A DNA stretch of 64,000 bases, taken from assembly GCA_026119935.1 (NCBI GenBank), contig JALRMH010000013.1:496001-560000 (forward strand), in the 5' to 3' direction. The position numbers and the translations under genes are program-made. The DNA comes from Endothia cerciana (lineage: Eukaryota > Ascomycota > Sordariomycetes > Diaporthales > Cryphonectriaceae). This document shows positions 10,878-22,291 of the stretch, in pieces (the first letter of the stretch is position 1; every line of letters begins with the position of its first letter). Below the pieces are notes generated by a model. That model did no database searches, was not told the origin of the DNA, and saw only the letters and a program-made list of their open reading frames with translations.

Positions 10878-13038
10878 TCAGTTCTTCTCAGGTGGGAACC
10901 TGAGCACCGCATCCTTTAGGTATTTCGGCAGAGGGTCCTTCCCGCTTGTATCCCGGGTTTCTACCTTAGCTGGCAGTTCCACATGGTGAGCGACTCTGAA
11001 GATCGTAGAGAATTGGCTGCTGTACGAAGCTCCTGAGATCACAAGAACAACGGTCCCTGCTATCACGCTCAGGATTGATATACTGATGGCAATCCCATAA
11101 GTTATCCAGAGAGTTCTCGCGTTGTACTGGTAAACTGGTCTCGCGGTCCACTCTGTTACGCTGACATTGGCTGGGGGTGCGTACGGAGAGGAATGGTTCG
11201 GACTGTGTCGTACACGTAGTCCTATTAGCACTCTAGTCTTCGCAGGTACCGGATAGGGCCAGACAGGCTTACTTCAGAGCAGATTCGGCCAATAGGCTGA
11301 TAGTAGCATTGTGAAACATTTCCTCCATCAGGCTAGCCATTGTTGATGTGGTGGTCTGCTTCTGAACCACACTGTCCCCATTCCAGTTCGCATTGGATAG
11401 GATGCCATATTGTGAGTTGACTGCGGCAGTAAGATTAGCCAACTCCTCGGCTTGTGCCAGGGGTGTTAACAGTACTGTTTTCACCGAGAGTCAGCTGTTG
11501 ACACATTCTGTCAAACGTAGTACACATGGTCTTGCTGTTGAGAAACCTATCCCAATAATGATAGGTGACCTTACAGCTGACAGCTGGGCCCAAACCATAG
11601 CAAGATACGTACAGGCAACAAGGCTTGGAGGTGTGCTTACTAGAGGTGTATAGCCAAAGCTCGGTGTCAAAAAGATCAACCCCTGGGGTCGGCTTGTCGA
11701 TACCAATATACCCTGTAATCATGGACAAAAATGCATCAAAAACTGCCTGATAAGCAAATGTCTCGACCTCCGATTTTTGAAAGGCGGTAGTAGTAATCAG
11801 GTTTTGCGGCCAGCTCAGCATACTGCCGGATACATTCAGGAAGTTCGTGAGTAGACAGGAGACATTGTTCAGCGGGGGTGAGATGTCCAGGGTGACGTCC
11901 TGAGCTCCGTTTACCATGTGAAAGTCGGCCTCGTAAGACACATTTTTCAGTCCGCATTCAAGCAGGTATGTCCTGTCCGGCAAGATTTGGTAGGCAGGAA
12001 AGCCAGAGGAGCTGTTATAAGCTGAAACCCATTGTGGAAGCATCACGTATAAGGAAACCGGTGTGTAGCCCGACGATCCGTTTACCGTTTCTAATGAATA
12101 CATTATGTTCTCGATATCGCTCTGGAGCGCCGCCAAATCCGGTCCCATGGCCAACGAGAGGTACTGGTAGTCGCCCCTGGTACCCTGGAGCTGCTGCAGA
12201 AGCATTGACCCTGTTTCGCTGTCGTGCCCCAGGGTCTCGCATTGTAATGCGGGTCCAAAAAACTGAAGGCTCCATGTTGAATTCAGCGAGGGAGCGGGAA
12301 TCGATAATATTGAGCCCGAAAGGAGGGAACCCTGAACAGCTTTTTGGACAGGGACTTGTGATGTCGAGTACTCCATGAGCACCAAATCTGATTCGTCTCC
12401 AGAGAACATAAAAGTTGCAAAATTCATGCTCGTAAAGTCAACCTGAGGCACGGTTCGATTTGTTGTGATATTGAAGAGTCGGGTCTCAATTGTTAAGCTT
12501 GATGGTATGATGAGCGGTGCGAGAGAAAGCAGCCTAGGATGATGATCAGCACCTACTTATGTATACAGATTATCAAAATGTCTAAACGACTAAGCCTACC
12601 GCGCATGTACTACATGTATGTTCTCAACGAGAGCACCTACCAGAATGCGAGAAGCAACAAAGTTGGCAAGGGCATCTTGAACCATACTCTGGCATCCAGT
12701 GCACTTAGCACACTGTCCCGAGACGAGAACAACACGTCGACATGATCCATTTTGGTAGAACGTCTCTTGATAGCCCTCCAGCTAATTTGTTCATGTGCAC
12801 TTTCGACAGCGAATGCCAGAAAAGCCTTGGCGAAAAATGCCAGTGTGTTTCCGGTAGCAGTGTTGACTTGCTGCTTGGAGAGACTATGTGCGAAGCCCCA
12901 CACGGCCCATGATGTGTCGGGTGGTGTTTGCCCTTCCAGTTGTGAGAAGAACACATGCTGCCCGACTGCGCAGGCAACTCCTAGCCCGAGATTGAGGAAC
13001 ATGAATCCAAGTTTCTTCGAGTAGGACCCTGCCATCAT
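10878..13038 (-). CDS. Fungal multi-TM protein with large glycosylated ectodomain (DUF3176-like)
   Basis: The model is complement of 12641-13038, 11641-12533, 11273-11474 and 10878-11202, in frame throughout, 605 residues. Introns are 107, 166 and 70 bp; the last has a clear GTGCTAATAG branch site. Predicted membrane helices are at about residues 10-31, 62-84 and 124-145, then an ectodomain of roughly 380 residues with many N-X-S/T sites and scattered cysteines, a conserved-looking MASLMEEMFHNATISLL segment, and a C-terminal helix at about 530-555. This layout fits a large fungal surface-protein family often annotated DUF3176 or (misleadingly) formylmethionine deformylase-like; its function is unknown. 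The third intron is the least certain: alternative splicing at GTAAGG near 11575 also keeps the frame. The neighbourhood is accessory, but this copy looks intact. Confidence 0.7.
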
Positions 13039-14160
13039 TTGTTCTTGCTGCTGGAACAAAGGGGGGGAGAAAAAAAGTAGAGGTGGTAAAACGATAAAGT
13101 TGAACAATTATTGGGAGTCTCGCAACGATTGGCGAGCAATCGGCGACAGCACGATAACGTAATTTCACCGCTGAGGTGCACGAGCAGTAAGCGACCACCG
13201 AATGGACGGGCAATCCCCTGTGCAAGCTGGAAATGATGTGGCCTATATAGAATGTCTGGAATGTCGTACAAAGTGATGTTAGCAGCTCATCCAGGCGGCA
13301 AAACAAGCATCTGAATCAGCACTGGCCCCCGAAGCCCTCTTGGGTAGGGGCATTGGGGGCAAGGACGTTCACTGTGGGCAGTAGGCAACCCCCTCAGCGT
13401 GGCGGGCTCAAGTGAAACGGTGGGGGCTGCTGAAGACCGAGCCATCGCCCCCAGCGCTTGGCTTAATACAGACAGCAATTCGTTGCCACGATTGGCTTTC
13501 CTTCTGTCTGATGAATACAATGTGGAGACCCATTCCTCCCACCACACGACCATCTGAAACAATCACTTGTCTGGGTGGGAAAGGAAAGTTGGTCTACAGC
13601 TTCTACGGTCTCAGGTTGCAATTTGGGGGCGGTTGGAACAGCTGGTTTCTGCGGTTTCTGCGCAACGATGAAGAACATAAACATGACCCACACTCCGTAA
13701 GCATGTTGTGCCTTTCTTGCAGAATGTCCCACTCCGCTGCGTTCGACTTCGTCGCAAGCCTGCCCAGGTGAGTTTTGATCATAGACATATATATATATAT
13801 ATATACTAACAACTTGTCACCTATCTCAGGGTTAGTCTGAATGGTTATTACAGAAAAAGTGAGTGTCACGTGGAAATATGGCGCGCTGATTACCAAGTTT
13901 TTCATGGACTTTAGATATCAATAATCGTCATTTTTTGAGAACGCTTCCAAATATATGACTGATCGATGCTACACCATAGCGTAGACAAGATCCTAGAATA
14001 TAGCACCCCTTCCCTTTGAGACCTGTTGAAGCCTTCTCTGTATCCATTTCATAACGCCGCTATAAAACCGTAAAACCATAATATGCATACTTTCTATAAT
14101 CCCATCACCTTCATAACATTGACTTTCAAATCAAGACTCAACTCAAGTCTTTCACGAGAA
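13039..14160. other. Intergenic, AT microsatellite, no gene recognised
   Basis: It contains a TA dinucleotide run (about 13787-13804) and more A/T-rich DNA towards 13900-14100. Short frames on both strands near 13290-13900 show no recognisable domain. Confidence 0.5.
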
Positions 14161-15768
14161 TGGCCGAGATCGAGAGAATGAACCTGGGAAACCAGATCCT
14201 CCTTTCCGATATCGACGAGCTTCGAGAGACAGGTGTTGGTACCGTTATTCCGCTGCCCCATGTATGTTGCGCTTAGTTCATACAAGTTCTCCGCATACAT
14301 CTTGATACGCATTATAGCTTATAGCGCTCGGTGATCAATCGTCCGGGGAAAGGAGCTCGCCTCGCGAGAGCTCTGGCTGGCTTCTCCTCTCCCCGCGGAG
14401 CTGGGCTTTGTACTCGCTATGCGACACAAGTCGCCCGTGTCCGAGAGCCCCAGAAGACGGTCCGTCTCTATCATCCCACGCCCAGACGCAGACAGTGCCC
14501 TCAAGGATCGCCTCCTCACATTTCGTCGTGAGATAGGTCAGATAGACAATGAAAGTCTTGTGAAAAACCTTTGAGGAGGTACATTCTCGATGTTATTATG
14601 ATGAATGGTATCCGGGTGCACCTGCGAGACTAACTCTTCGTCCAGGCCAACCGTGCAATGGGAGATTCGTATGGGTACGAGTGACGATCCCCACGGCTCT
14701 CCTTACTTTTAACCGGGATATTCTGAAGGTTTGAGATGAGCGGACCTGACGTAAGTCAAGCTCACCTAGACAGGTTGGCTGCCTAGCCTTACTCGTACGA
14801 TAGCAAGCCCACCTCACCGTGATTGATGTGCCTGGGATTTTCGCGTTCCTACACCTGGTAAGCAGCACCCTCAAACATAGAAGACCTACCCTACTAATTG
14901 CGAGCTGAAGGTCTCACCACTGGGCACGATGTGGTCCTTGTCCGAAATATTGTCAATCGTTATATGGAAAGTAGTCGAACTATGTAGGTACCATTTTGTT
15001 CCTGAGTGCCTTTACTAGCTGACATTGCGAAGTATTATCGGTATCATGCCTCGCAATGTCGATACTGCTATGCAGGAGAATTCTCAAGCTCGCAGAGAAG
15101 GCTGATCCCCGATGGCGTTCGCACTATGGACGTCTTGACAAGGGCAGATCTTGCTACGGAGAATGCTACAAAGGATGCAGTCATTGAGCTGGTCCAGGGT
15201 AGGCGGAATATTCTGAAGCCCAGGTACTACATACGTAGTCAAAAGATCGGAGCGCGGATGACAATACGTCTGCCCTATCTAGCCTCCTGTCCTCGGAGCA
15301 AGCCTTCTTTGCTTTGCCTTCTTGGTCAACTGTCTCTGACCGCTGTGGCATTTCGTCCTGGAAGGCGAGACTGCAAGAGCGCAATATGGAGATTATCCAG
15401 ACGCGAGTTGCCGAACGTCAAGGCTGATATTGAGAAACACATACGCAAGCCGATGAACAAGCTAGGGGCTCTCGGGGAGCCTAGGTACGATGAGAGCCCC
15501 CAGCGGAAGTACCTCGTGAAGATTACCTCCCGCGTGCAAGATATGAACAAGAGCTCTCTGAACGGGTACTACGCAGGCGAAGCTCTCTTCAAACACGCGA
15601 ATTCAGGCCGATTACTAACATCATCAAGCCGAGCGAAGCTTTTACCAACATGTTCTGGGAGCGGGGTCACTATCAACACTTCGGACTCACGTGGGATGAT
15701 GAGGGAGAGAAAGCTTTAGGGAACAGCGCGGAGGACACACCTTGCGATATATCCCTTGCTTTGCCTCG
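14161..15768 (+). pseudogene. Broken dynamin-like GTPase gene
   Basis: Read across frames, this is a fungal dynamin-related GTPase. Pieces in order: an N-terminal ATG-led stretch (14161-14260), GDQSSG at 14330 where the P-loop should be, ALAGF-SPRGAGLCTRYATQ, RPDADSALKDRLLTFRREIG, HLTVIDVPGIF (G3) near 14815, DVVLVRNIVNRYMESSRT near 14930, DGVRTMDVLTRADLATENAT (G4 TKPD read as TRAD) near 15110, and stalk sequence ELPNVKADIEKHI...LGEPRYDES to about 15560. The frame changes repeatedly: after GDQSSG (P-loop Lys lost), near 14470, at an extra A near 15080 and an extra C near 15110, and again near 15230 and 15390. Plausible introns remain. The damage is indels more than C-to-T change. The gene cannot give a full-length dynamin. 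Confidence 0.75.
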
Positions 15769-15779
15769 GCGTGGTCTTC

Positions 15780-16477
15780 AAATATGACGGCGACCTCGCC
15801 GATGCACGTCTCGGTCTCTCTGAGCAGGAGTTTCAGCATCTAGCCGCGACTGTGGACTTGACCATCCACAACGGCGCCTCTGTCTCCTTCTTGAGATCAT
15901 AGCACACCCTCCGCAGCACAGACGTCGTGTCAACAAATGACCCTCTGCGAACTAGCCCCCTCCCGGCGGGTCCCAGTTCCCTTCGTTTCCGGTGCTGCGG
16001 TGGCCGCTGTCCGACTCTAGCCACGAGGATCTGGACGAAGGAGGCTTCAACGTCGAGCCTCTCCCTGCGGTCTCTGTTGCAGACGGCATGCCATCAGTCG
16101 AATCTACCAGTCCCGGCCTTGTGAATGGGTACGCACTGTCTGTGTGGGCTAGCGAGGCGGTACTGGAGAAAGTAGCGATTGGGCATGGTCTTCCTCTCTG
16201 GATACACCGCCCAGCCAGTACCATTGGCGAGGGCGCGCCGGGACTGGACGTTGTGACGGCTGTTGTGGAATCCCCGCGCAGACTTGGCTCTGTGCCGGTC
16301 ATCCAAGTCTGCGGGACTCTTTCGACAAGGCGAATGTGGGTGATGTTGCCATGGACTTGTTCCGAGGCGCGCCTGACAGTGTGAACGCGTTCGGATCAGC
16401 TGGTTTGGATAAGGGTGAACTGTTGGTGCATTTTGTGCACTACGGCAGCAAGAACAAGATACCGCCGTTGCTCTAAA
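15780..16477 (+). pseudogene. Relic of a PKS-NRPS terminal thioester reductase (R) domain
   Basis: Split frames encode an SDR-type reductase domain as found at the C-terminus of fungal PKS-NRPS hybrids, which releases the product as an aldehyde or tetramic acid. Visible parts: YDGDLADARLGLSEQEF and TVDLTIHNGASVSFLRS from 15785, a TAG stop at 15900 where Tyr is expected, LCELAPSRRVPVPFVSGAA near 15945, VSVADGMPSVES then LVNGYALSVWASEAVLEKV (active-site Tyr/Lys region; the expected Lys reads Val) and LPLWIHRPASTIGEGAPGLD to about 16250. Then a frame change leads to SFDKANVGDVAMDLF and a tail KNKIPPLL ending in TAA at about 16477. It starts right after the dynamin relic with no start codon of its own and no upstream PKS or NRPS modules. 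Confidence 0.7.
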
Positions 16478-16833
16478 ACTCTGGTGTATGTATGTACATA
16501 TGCACGCCTAATGCTTCGCAGATGCTCGATAATGGGGCGTTTACCCGGACAAGACCCTACCATACCCCACCTCCATCCCCTTTGACGCCTTGCCGATGGC
16601 CCCATTTCATATATGTAACACTTGTGACTTCAATGCCATTTGCCATTTCTACATGCCTCTACCGCCTGACCCAGGGTCTATGTTGGTGTATACATGCTCA
16701 GAAGGTTGTGAGCAATTTCGGTCACTCGGATTTCAGGTGTCTAACCACCGGCTGGGTATCAAGGCTTTCTTTTTATTTTTTATTTTATTTTATATTTTTT
16801 TTAAAGAGGTAGTTCCTCCCTCGCGACATCACT
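16478..16833. other. Intergenic 3' of the nvj2-like gene
   Basis: A short Cys-containing plus-strand frame (about 16590-16770) is unrecognised. A T-rich tract at 16767-16802 is probably the 3' UTR of the minus-strand gene. Confidence 0.5.
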
Positions 16834-19800
16834 CTAGGAGGGCTCGTCCTCTCCCGTGTTGCCCATCCACGCCGAGAACTCATCATCATCGTCGCCGTCG
16901 CCGGCTTGTGGCTGCGAGGCGCCAAAGACTTCCGTGTTGGTCCGAGAGGGCAAGGCAGGCGGGGTTTCGGTGCTGTCGTTCCCAGAAGATTCGGCCTGAT
17001 AGGGCCGGTCCTCGTCGTCCTCGGCGTCCTCCACGAATGGATGCCTGTAAGTTCCCTCTCCGTCATCGTCTGGGACCGGGCTGGTCGGCTCAGATTCGGC
17101 ATCGGGTGCCGCCACCACAAGCATTTCTTCTCCCTGCCCGGCCTGCACATCCTTGGCCGTCTGCCGCCGCCGCCTGGGTAGCGGCGGAGGCGGTACAGCC
17201 CTTCGCTTGAAGTCTCTCGGGTCCCTTGGCCCACTTGCTTCGGGGAGTTGCTTCTCGGGCAGGTTCGGAGGGGGGATGGGCTTCCGCTTGGGTACGGGGA
17301 TTGATGTCGGCTTCTTCTTCTCCGGCATTGGCAGTGGCATGCCTGGAGGGGGCAGTGGCCTGCCGCCGCCCATCGGCTTGCTCAGGTCAATCTCAGAAGG
17401 CTTGAGATCCTGGCCCTGGCCGTTCTTCCCACCCTCGTTGCGATGTAGAGCATTCCAGCCCCACCGTTTTGCTGCCCCTGCTGCATTGGTCACGGCGGCC
17501 AATGAGATCTTTTTGTTGGGCCCGTCCGTGCTGCCACTGCCCATTGATGCAAGAGACGTAGGGTCTGCCGTACCCTCCTTCTTCGTGAACAGGCCCCGGC
17601 TGAGAGAGCCGCCCTGCGACTTGACAGATCCGCTAATAGAGGGAGCCGGCGAGTCCTTGGTAGACACCTCGCCCTTTACACTGCCCGTGGGGGACGTGGT
17701 GCCCCGACGAGGCAGCTTCGGTGTTTCGTCGTTGCTTGCTTCCTTGTCGATGTTCTCTCTCGACGACGAATGTGTAGACTGGGTGGATGCAGTTGAGTGT
17801 CTCTTCGGAGACGCGAGGGGCGGGCCCGCCGGGGGCGCCGTCTTCGTCCTGGCAGAGAGCTTGGCAATGGCGCTAGCAGCTGGGCTCTCGCCTGGTGGGG
17901 AGGACGGCTTGAAGACCTCGGCGTTCACGGGCTCGGTTCCAATGACGGGACCTGACTCGGCGATGAAGGAGCCCGAACTTTCCGGGCGCTGCCTCGCTGG
18001 TGTTTCCTTCTTGATATCTATGGCGGTGGGTGAGGCGTCTGCTCTGGCATCTCTGGACGCGTGCGTATCTACGGTAGGAGATGAGGGATTCGTCGGCGGG
18101 GTCTGTCTCCCCTTGCCGCCAAGCTTCAGGCCGAAAAGACCGGCTGATGGTGTGGAGTCCACGATTGGCATGCTCTGGCTCTTTTCCATCGGCGGCAACT
18201 CGGAAACTGGAGGCGTCCTGGCGTCTACGGCCTCGATATCGTCGACCTCTCCTGAGTCCGCTGCAGCGTTTGCTGACCGCATCGAAGGGTTGACGGCATC
18301 ATCACCGGCGAAGATGCCGCCCCGCCACCTCTTGTGCTCCGTCTTGAAGAAGGGCGTATCGTCCCAGAAGGGCAGAACAATGGTCTCCGCAACGACCTCC
18401 TTGATCCGTGCCTCAATCTGGCGTAGGATCACGGTGTACGTGATCTGTCTGGAGCTGACGATGGGCTCGATGGTCGTCTCCATCTTGGGCATCTGCGAGA
18501 ACGAGAACCACACCCGGTTGCTCGGGGGGGGCTTGATCTTGAAGAGGGCGTGGCCCTCAAGCTTGCGCAGCGCGACTGACAGCACCAGGTTGACCTCGCG
18601 AGGCTTGAGCCGGCCACCCAGGTCGAGCCTTGCCACGGCGGCGACCTCGATCCGGAAGTTGCCGGTGTAGCGCACATCAGCCTCCATGCTGCACTCCCCC
18701 TCCACGGTCAGATCCCTGTGCCGGAGGTTGGTGAAGTACGGCGCTGACTCTCCGGTATGGATATTGCGAATCTCGATATGCGACAGGAAGGCAGGGCGCT
18801 TGACGCGTGACATCTTCTTGTTGAGCTTCTCCCGGATGAACGCCTCCGTGTCGGCCGTCCTGTACAGCCCGAGAAAGATCCTCCCGACCATGGCGTTCAG
18901 CCAGCGGCTCTGCATGTGCTCCTCAGACGAGTGAAGCTTCTGGACGAGCCTAATGATGTGTTTAACATCGAAAGACAGCGGCGCCGGCGTTCGTACCCCT
19001 GCTGCATATGCCTCCTCCTGGTTCCGCAGCAGGGCGAAATAGAAATCCTCCTTTGCAGAGCAGTTCTCCGAGAAGAGGTAGAACGGCTTGGACAGTTGGC
19101 TGTCCGGCGCCAGCTCCACGCCCGCCGCCCGCCGCGAGAGACAGATGGCATTCCTCTTGATGAACAGCTCTCCCTCCGGCGTAACATCGCCACCCGAGTA
19201 GATGCTAACATCGTGGTGCGCGAGGGATATGACATGTCGTACTTCGAGTTGCTCGTCGTCGTCGAACAGCATAAGGTGGCCATGTCTAGGAGCAGGGTCT
19301 GGTCAGCCGGGGATGGTCCACGCCCACGAGAGACACGACGGGTAGCTAGGCACCTCAACACCACGTAGAACACGTTGCCTGCCTTCTTGGGACGCTGGCT
19401 GATACTCCTGCCGTTGTCCAAGGGCCCAGGCTGCTGCCTCCTGTCAAAGATACTCCGGTACATAGCCTGGTAGACGCTCTGGCTCGGGGCTGCGACGGTC
19501 GTGGAGCCGACGGGGGTGGAACGCTCGATGGGCTTGGCGTTGATCCCCATGGGCGTGTATTCACGACAGACCGCATAGTAACCGGCGGCCGTCTCGGTCT
19601 CGGAGCGGCTCTGTCGCTTCGCGTGTCCCTTGAGCTCCTCCTGGGCAGTCTTGAGCGGTCCGAGGTCGTCACCGGGCTGGACGATGTCGTCGCCCCCCCT
19701 GCCCCTGGGGGGATCGGCATCTTGTCGGTACGGAAACGTCAGGTGGGCGTGGACCAGAACGACGAGGACGATCAGGGGTATGAAGGTGACGCCACCGAAG

Positions 19801-19835
19801 AGGTAGGCCAGGAGGAAGCCTGTCCAGCTCCCCAT
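16834..19835 (-). CDS. nvj2: Nvj2/Tex2-like SMP-domain lipid-transfer protein
   Basis: The model is complement of 19354-19835 and 16834-19285, 977 residues; the 68-bp intron has a weak GTGCCT donor but a good CTGAC branch site and CTAG acceptor, and splicing restores a conserved-looking VLRHGHLMLFDDDEQLEVRH. A single N-terminal membrane anchor (about residues 3-28) is followed by a PH-like region (about 90-250) and an SMP domain (about 270-470, LHSSEEHMQSRWLNAMVGRIFL onward). The last 450 residues are disordered, rich in Ser/Pro with proline runs, and end acidic. Yeast Nvj2 and animal TEX2 move lipid such as ceramide between ER and partner membranes at contact sites. The length fits the filamentous-fungal form. 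The ATG at 19835 is chosen because no upstream in-frame ATG exists and the anchor begins there. Confidence 0.88.
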
Positions 19836-21245
19836 CTCTTGTTGACCCGCCAGGAGAGACGGGTGGCTTCGGGGTGTGGACGACGAAGGTCGGTTCGGGG
19901 GCGCTACTACGCTCGTCGTCACCTGAACGCGCAATGCCGGCCAGGCCAGAGGCGGAGCGGTTCTAGGGCGGCAGGTCCAAACCGGTCATCTCATCGCCTC
20001 TAGACGGTGCGCGGTGTGGTGGCAGGGTAGGCCAGGGGAGAGAGTTGGGAAGACAAGACGGAAACAAAGACTGGCCAGGATAGTACCGGTATGGCTATTC
20101 GGAGGGGAGATGTAGTTTAGGAGGTAGCTGGGCTTCGGCTCATGTCGGCCTCTTAGCTGGGTTAAATTTCAGAGGAGTACAAGTACATAATAGTATCGAG
20201 GGCGTCTCTGTTAAGGCACGTCGCAGCAAGCATGTCTCGGCCGGCTCGGGTGACGCAACCTACGACCTAGGCCGGCCGGCACTGGGGAGCTGGCCCCCCT
20301 GTTAATCTGTCACGCCCTGTCGCCCCCATGTCACACCCCAGGCTGTACTGCTACCTATGGCCACAGCCTCGAGACCTGCCCTCCCTACTAGACTTGCTGC
20401 GCCCTGCACTTCATCCGTCGATGCATCCTCTTGCATGGATATCTCTGCTATACAAGTGATGCATGCGTGATGCGGCAACTTCGTGTAGCTGGACATCTGC
20501 ATTGGGGGGATCCAGGTGGGATCGTAGATGAGCCAGATCGACGCAGCAGGGCTTGTCTGCCACACCAGCCGTGCCTTCACACAGCTTGAGATGTCACACT
20601 TAAGCCCTCATGAACATGAACAGTCACGGGCCTGTGGCACAGATTCCAGTGGGAAGGCCACGTCAGGTGCAGATAGCAGGCAAGGCTGTGAAGGCTGTCA
20701 CTTGTCATGGGTATCAAGTCTCCTCCCCTCTCCAATCCAAGCTGACAGATATGTTTGTCCATGTCATCACGAAGAGCCCAGGCGACCATTATGTAACTAA
20801 GCCGGGTCCACGTCCGATCCACTTGTGAGACGAGAAAGTCTGTGATCATTTTGCCGGGTCTGGCAGGAGGTGTTTCGATTGTCCCCTCGGAAATGAGCAC
20901 TGTCTCTGCCCCCCCCCCCCTCCCCCCTCGATCGTCCACCCCGCCCTGTCAAGCACGTCCACGATTTTTCCCCGAGCTGAGCATCCCCACACCTGATCTC
21001 CTATCACCACGTATAAGAAGAAAAATATTGGGTAAGCTGGCGGTTCATGTTATTTCCCCCCCTCAGAGACACTGCCACCACATGCTATCCCGGACCGTTC
21101 TTTCCGTTTTGCCGTGTGTGAACTCCATGCAAGGTACCAATAAACAAACCAGCCAATGCAGGCCGATGTGGGAATGACGGGACCACCAGAAAGTTCCGTC
21201 GCCAGAAGAATCATCCTTCCCACACCCCGCTCCAAGTGTGTCCGT
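19836..21245. other. Intergenic: nvj2-like promoter side and eL21 3' side
   Basis: No gene recognised in 1.4 kb; only short frames on both strands. A poly-C tract lies near 20911-20926. Confidence 0.55.
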
Positions 21246-21962
21246 CTAGATGGTGGTCTCGTAGGCGATGGGCGCCAGGGTCTCGGGGCGGTTCTCCTTG
21301 AACGAGATCTGTCGTGCGTCGCGGGGCAGGGTGGCTTGTCTCTTCACCTGGACGGTCGTGCCATCGGCCTTGGCCTTGGCCTTCAGCGCGGCGTTCTCCT
21401 TGACCCTGCGCAGGAAATCCTCTCGGGATCGGGAGGGCGTGATGTGCTCGGTGCGGAGGTTGATGCGCTTCTCGATGTATCGGTGATTGACCTTCTTGTA
21501 GATGATGACGCCCACGGCGGACTTGCTGACGTTGTAGATGACACCAGTCTTGCCGTGGTAAACCTTGTGGGGCATACTGTAATTCGCAACACGTTGTCAG
21601 GGCCTGGTGGTCTCGTCGGGACGGCTGTCCGACCGTGGGGCTCTCGTGGTCGTGTGTTTGGCTCTCGACTTACCCCTTCTGGACAGCACCATTTGCCTTG
21701 ATGTCCACAATGTCGCCAACCCTGTAGATCTCGTCAGATTCTGTCCAACTCCTGTCGCGTGGCTCATCGCCAGATCGCATTCAACCAGCATACCGGTAGT
21801 TTCGGAGGTAGGTGGACAGGGCGATCATGCCCTTCTTGCGGAAATCCCGCGAGAAGGCATACTGTTTCGCGACCAACCCGTCAGCACTTCACCTTCCCCA
21901 GCCATTTCAATCGGTATAGAACGTACGCGAGTGCCCGCACGAAGACCAGCGGCGTGACCCAT
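21246..21962 (-). CDS. rpl21: 60S ribosomal protein eL21 (L21)
   Basis: Four exons: complement of 21927-21962, 21794-21861, 21674-21721 and 21246-21576, giving 160 residues, the family's usual length. Spliced, the protein runs MGHAAGLRAGTR, YAFSRDFRKKGMIALSTYLR, VGDIVDIKANGAVQKG, MPHKVYHGKTGVIYNVSKSA and on to a C-terminus ending YETTI. eL21 is a large-subunit protein near the central protuberance/5S region. Introns are short (65-97 bp) with GTACGT, GTATGC and GTAAGT donors and CAG acceptors. Early introns splitting a very short first exon are common in fungal ribosomal protein genes. It is divergent from the uS4 gene, with 329 bp between start codons. Confidence 0.97.
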
Positions 21963-22291
21963 CTTGATTGCTTTGGTGGGCTGTCAGTGAGAGTTGTTGG
22001 TCGGTTTGTCGATTTCACATGGGGTTGGCGGCTCGCGATGGTTAAGTGCAGATGGGGAGGAAGTAGGCAGGCGTGGACTTTTTTGGTGGTGGGCCCCCAG
22101 TCTGCGCTATTCGACGCTCGGACCGCCAATTCACAGGTCGACAGAAGGTGCGCCCTGATCACGTGTTCCAGTCTCTGCACCTCTGCCGATCCACCCTAAC
22201 GGCTGCCTCGCCAACTTTTACCCAAACCTCTTTCTTCCTGGGACTTCTCCGAACACACTTCGCTAAAACCCAACCACCAAAACCATCAGCC
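21963..22291. promoter_or_regulatory. Bidirectional promoter of eL21 and uS4
   Basis: 329 bp separate the two divergent ribosomal protein start codons, so this must hold both promoters. It contains a CACGTG E-box (TGATCACGTGTT, about 22156-22167) and CACCCTAACGG (about 22193-22203), which resembles the telomere-like CCCTAA boxes seen in some fungal ribosomal protein promoters. A pyrimidine-rich stretch then leads into the uS4 ATG. Coordinate expression is inferred from the arrangement. Confidence 0.6.

Noticed and set aside
15006..15719. 237-codon plus-strand open frame as an intact gene
   Set aside because: It strings together dynamin segments from different frames; conserved motifs drop in and out of frame, so it is part of the pseudogene.
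17153..18670. 505-codon plus-strand open frame opposite the nvj2-like gene
   Set aside because: Antisense of a long high-GC exon; no recognisable protein.
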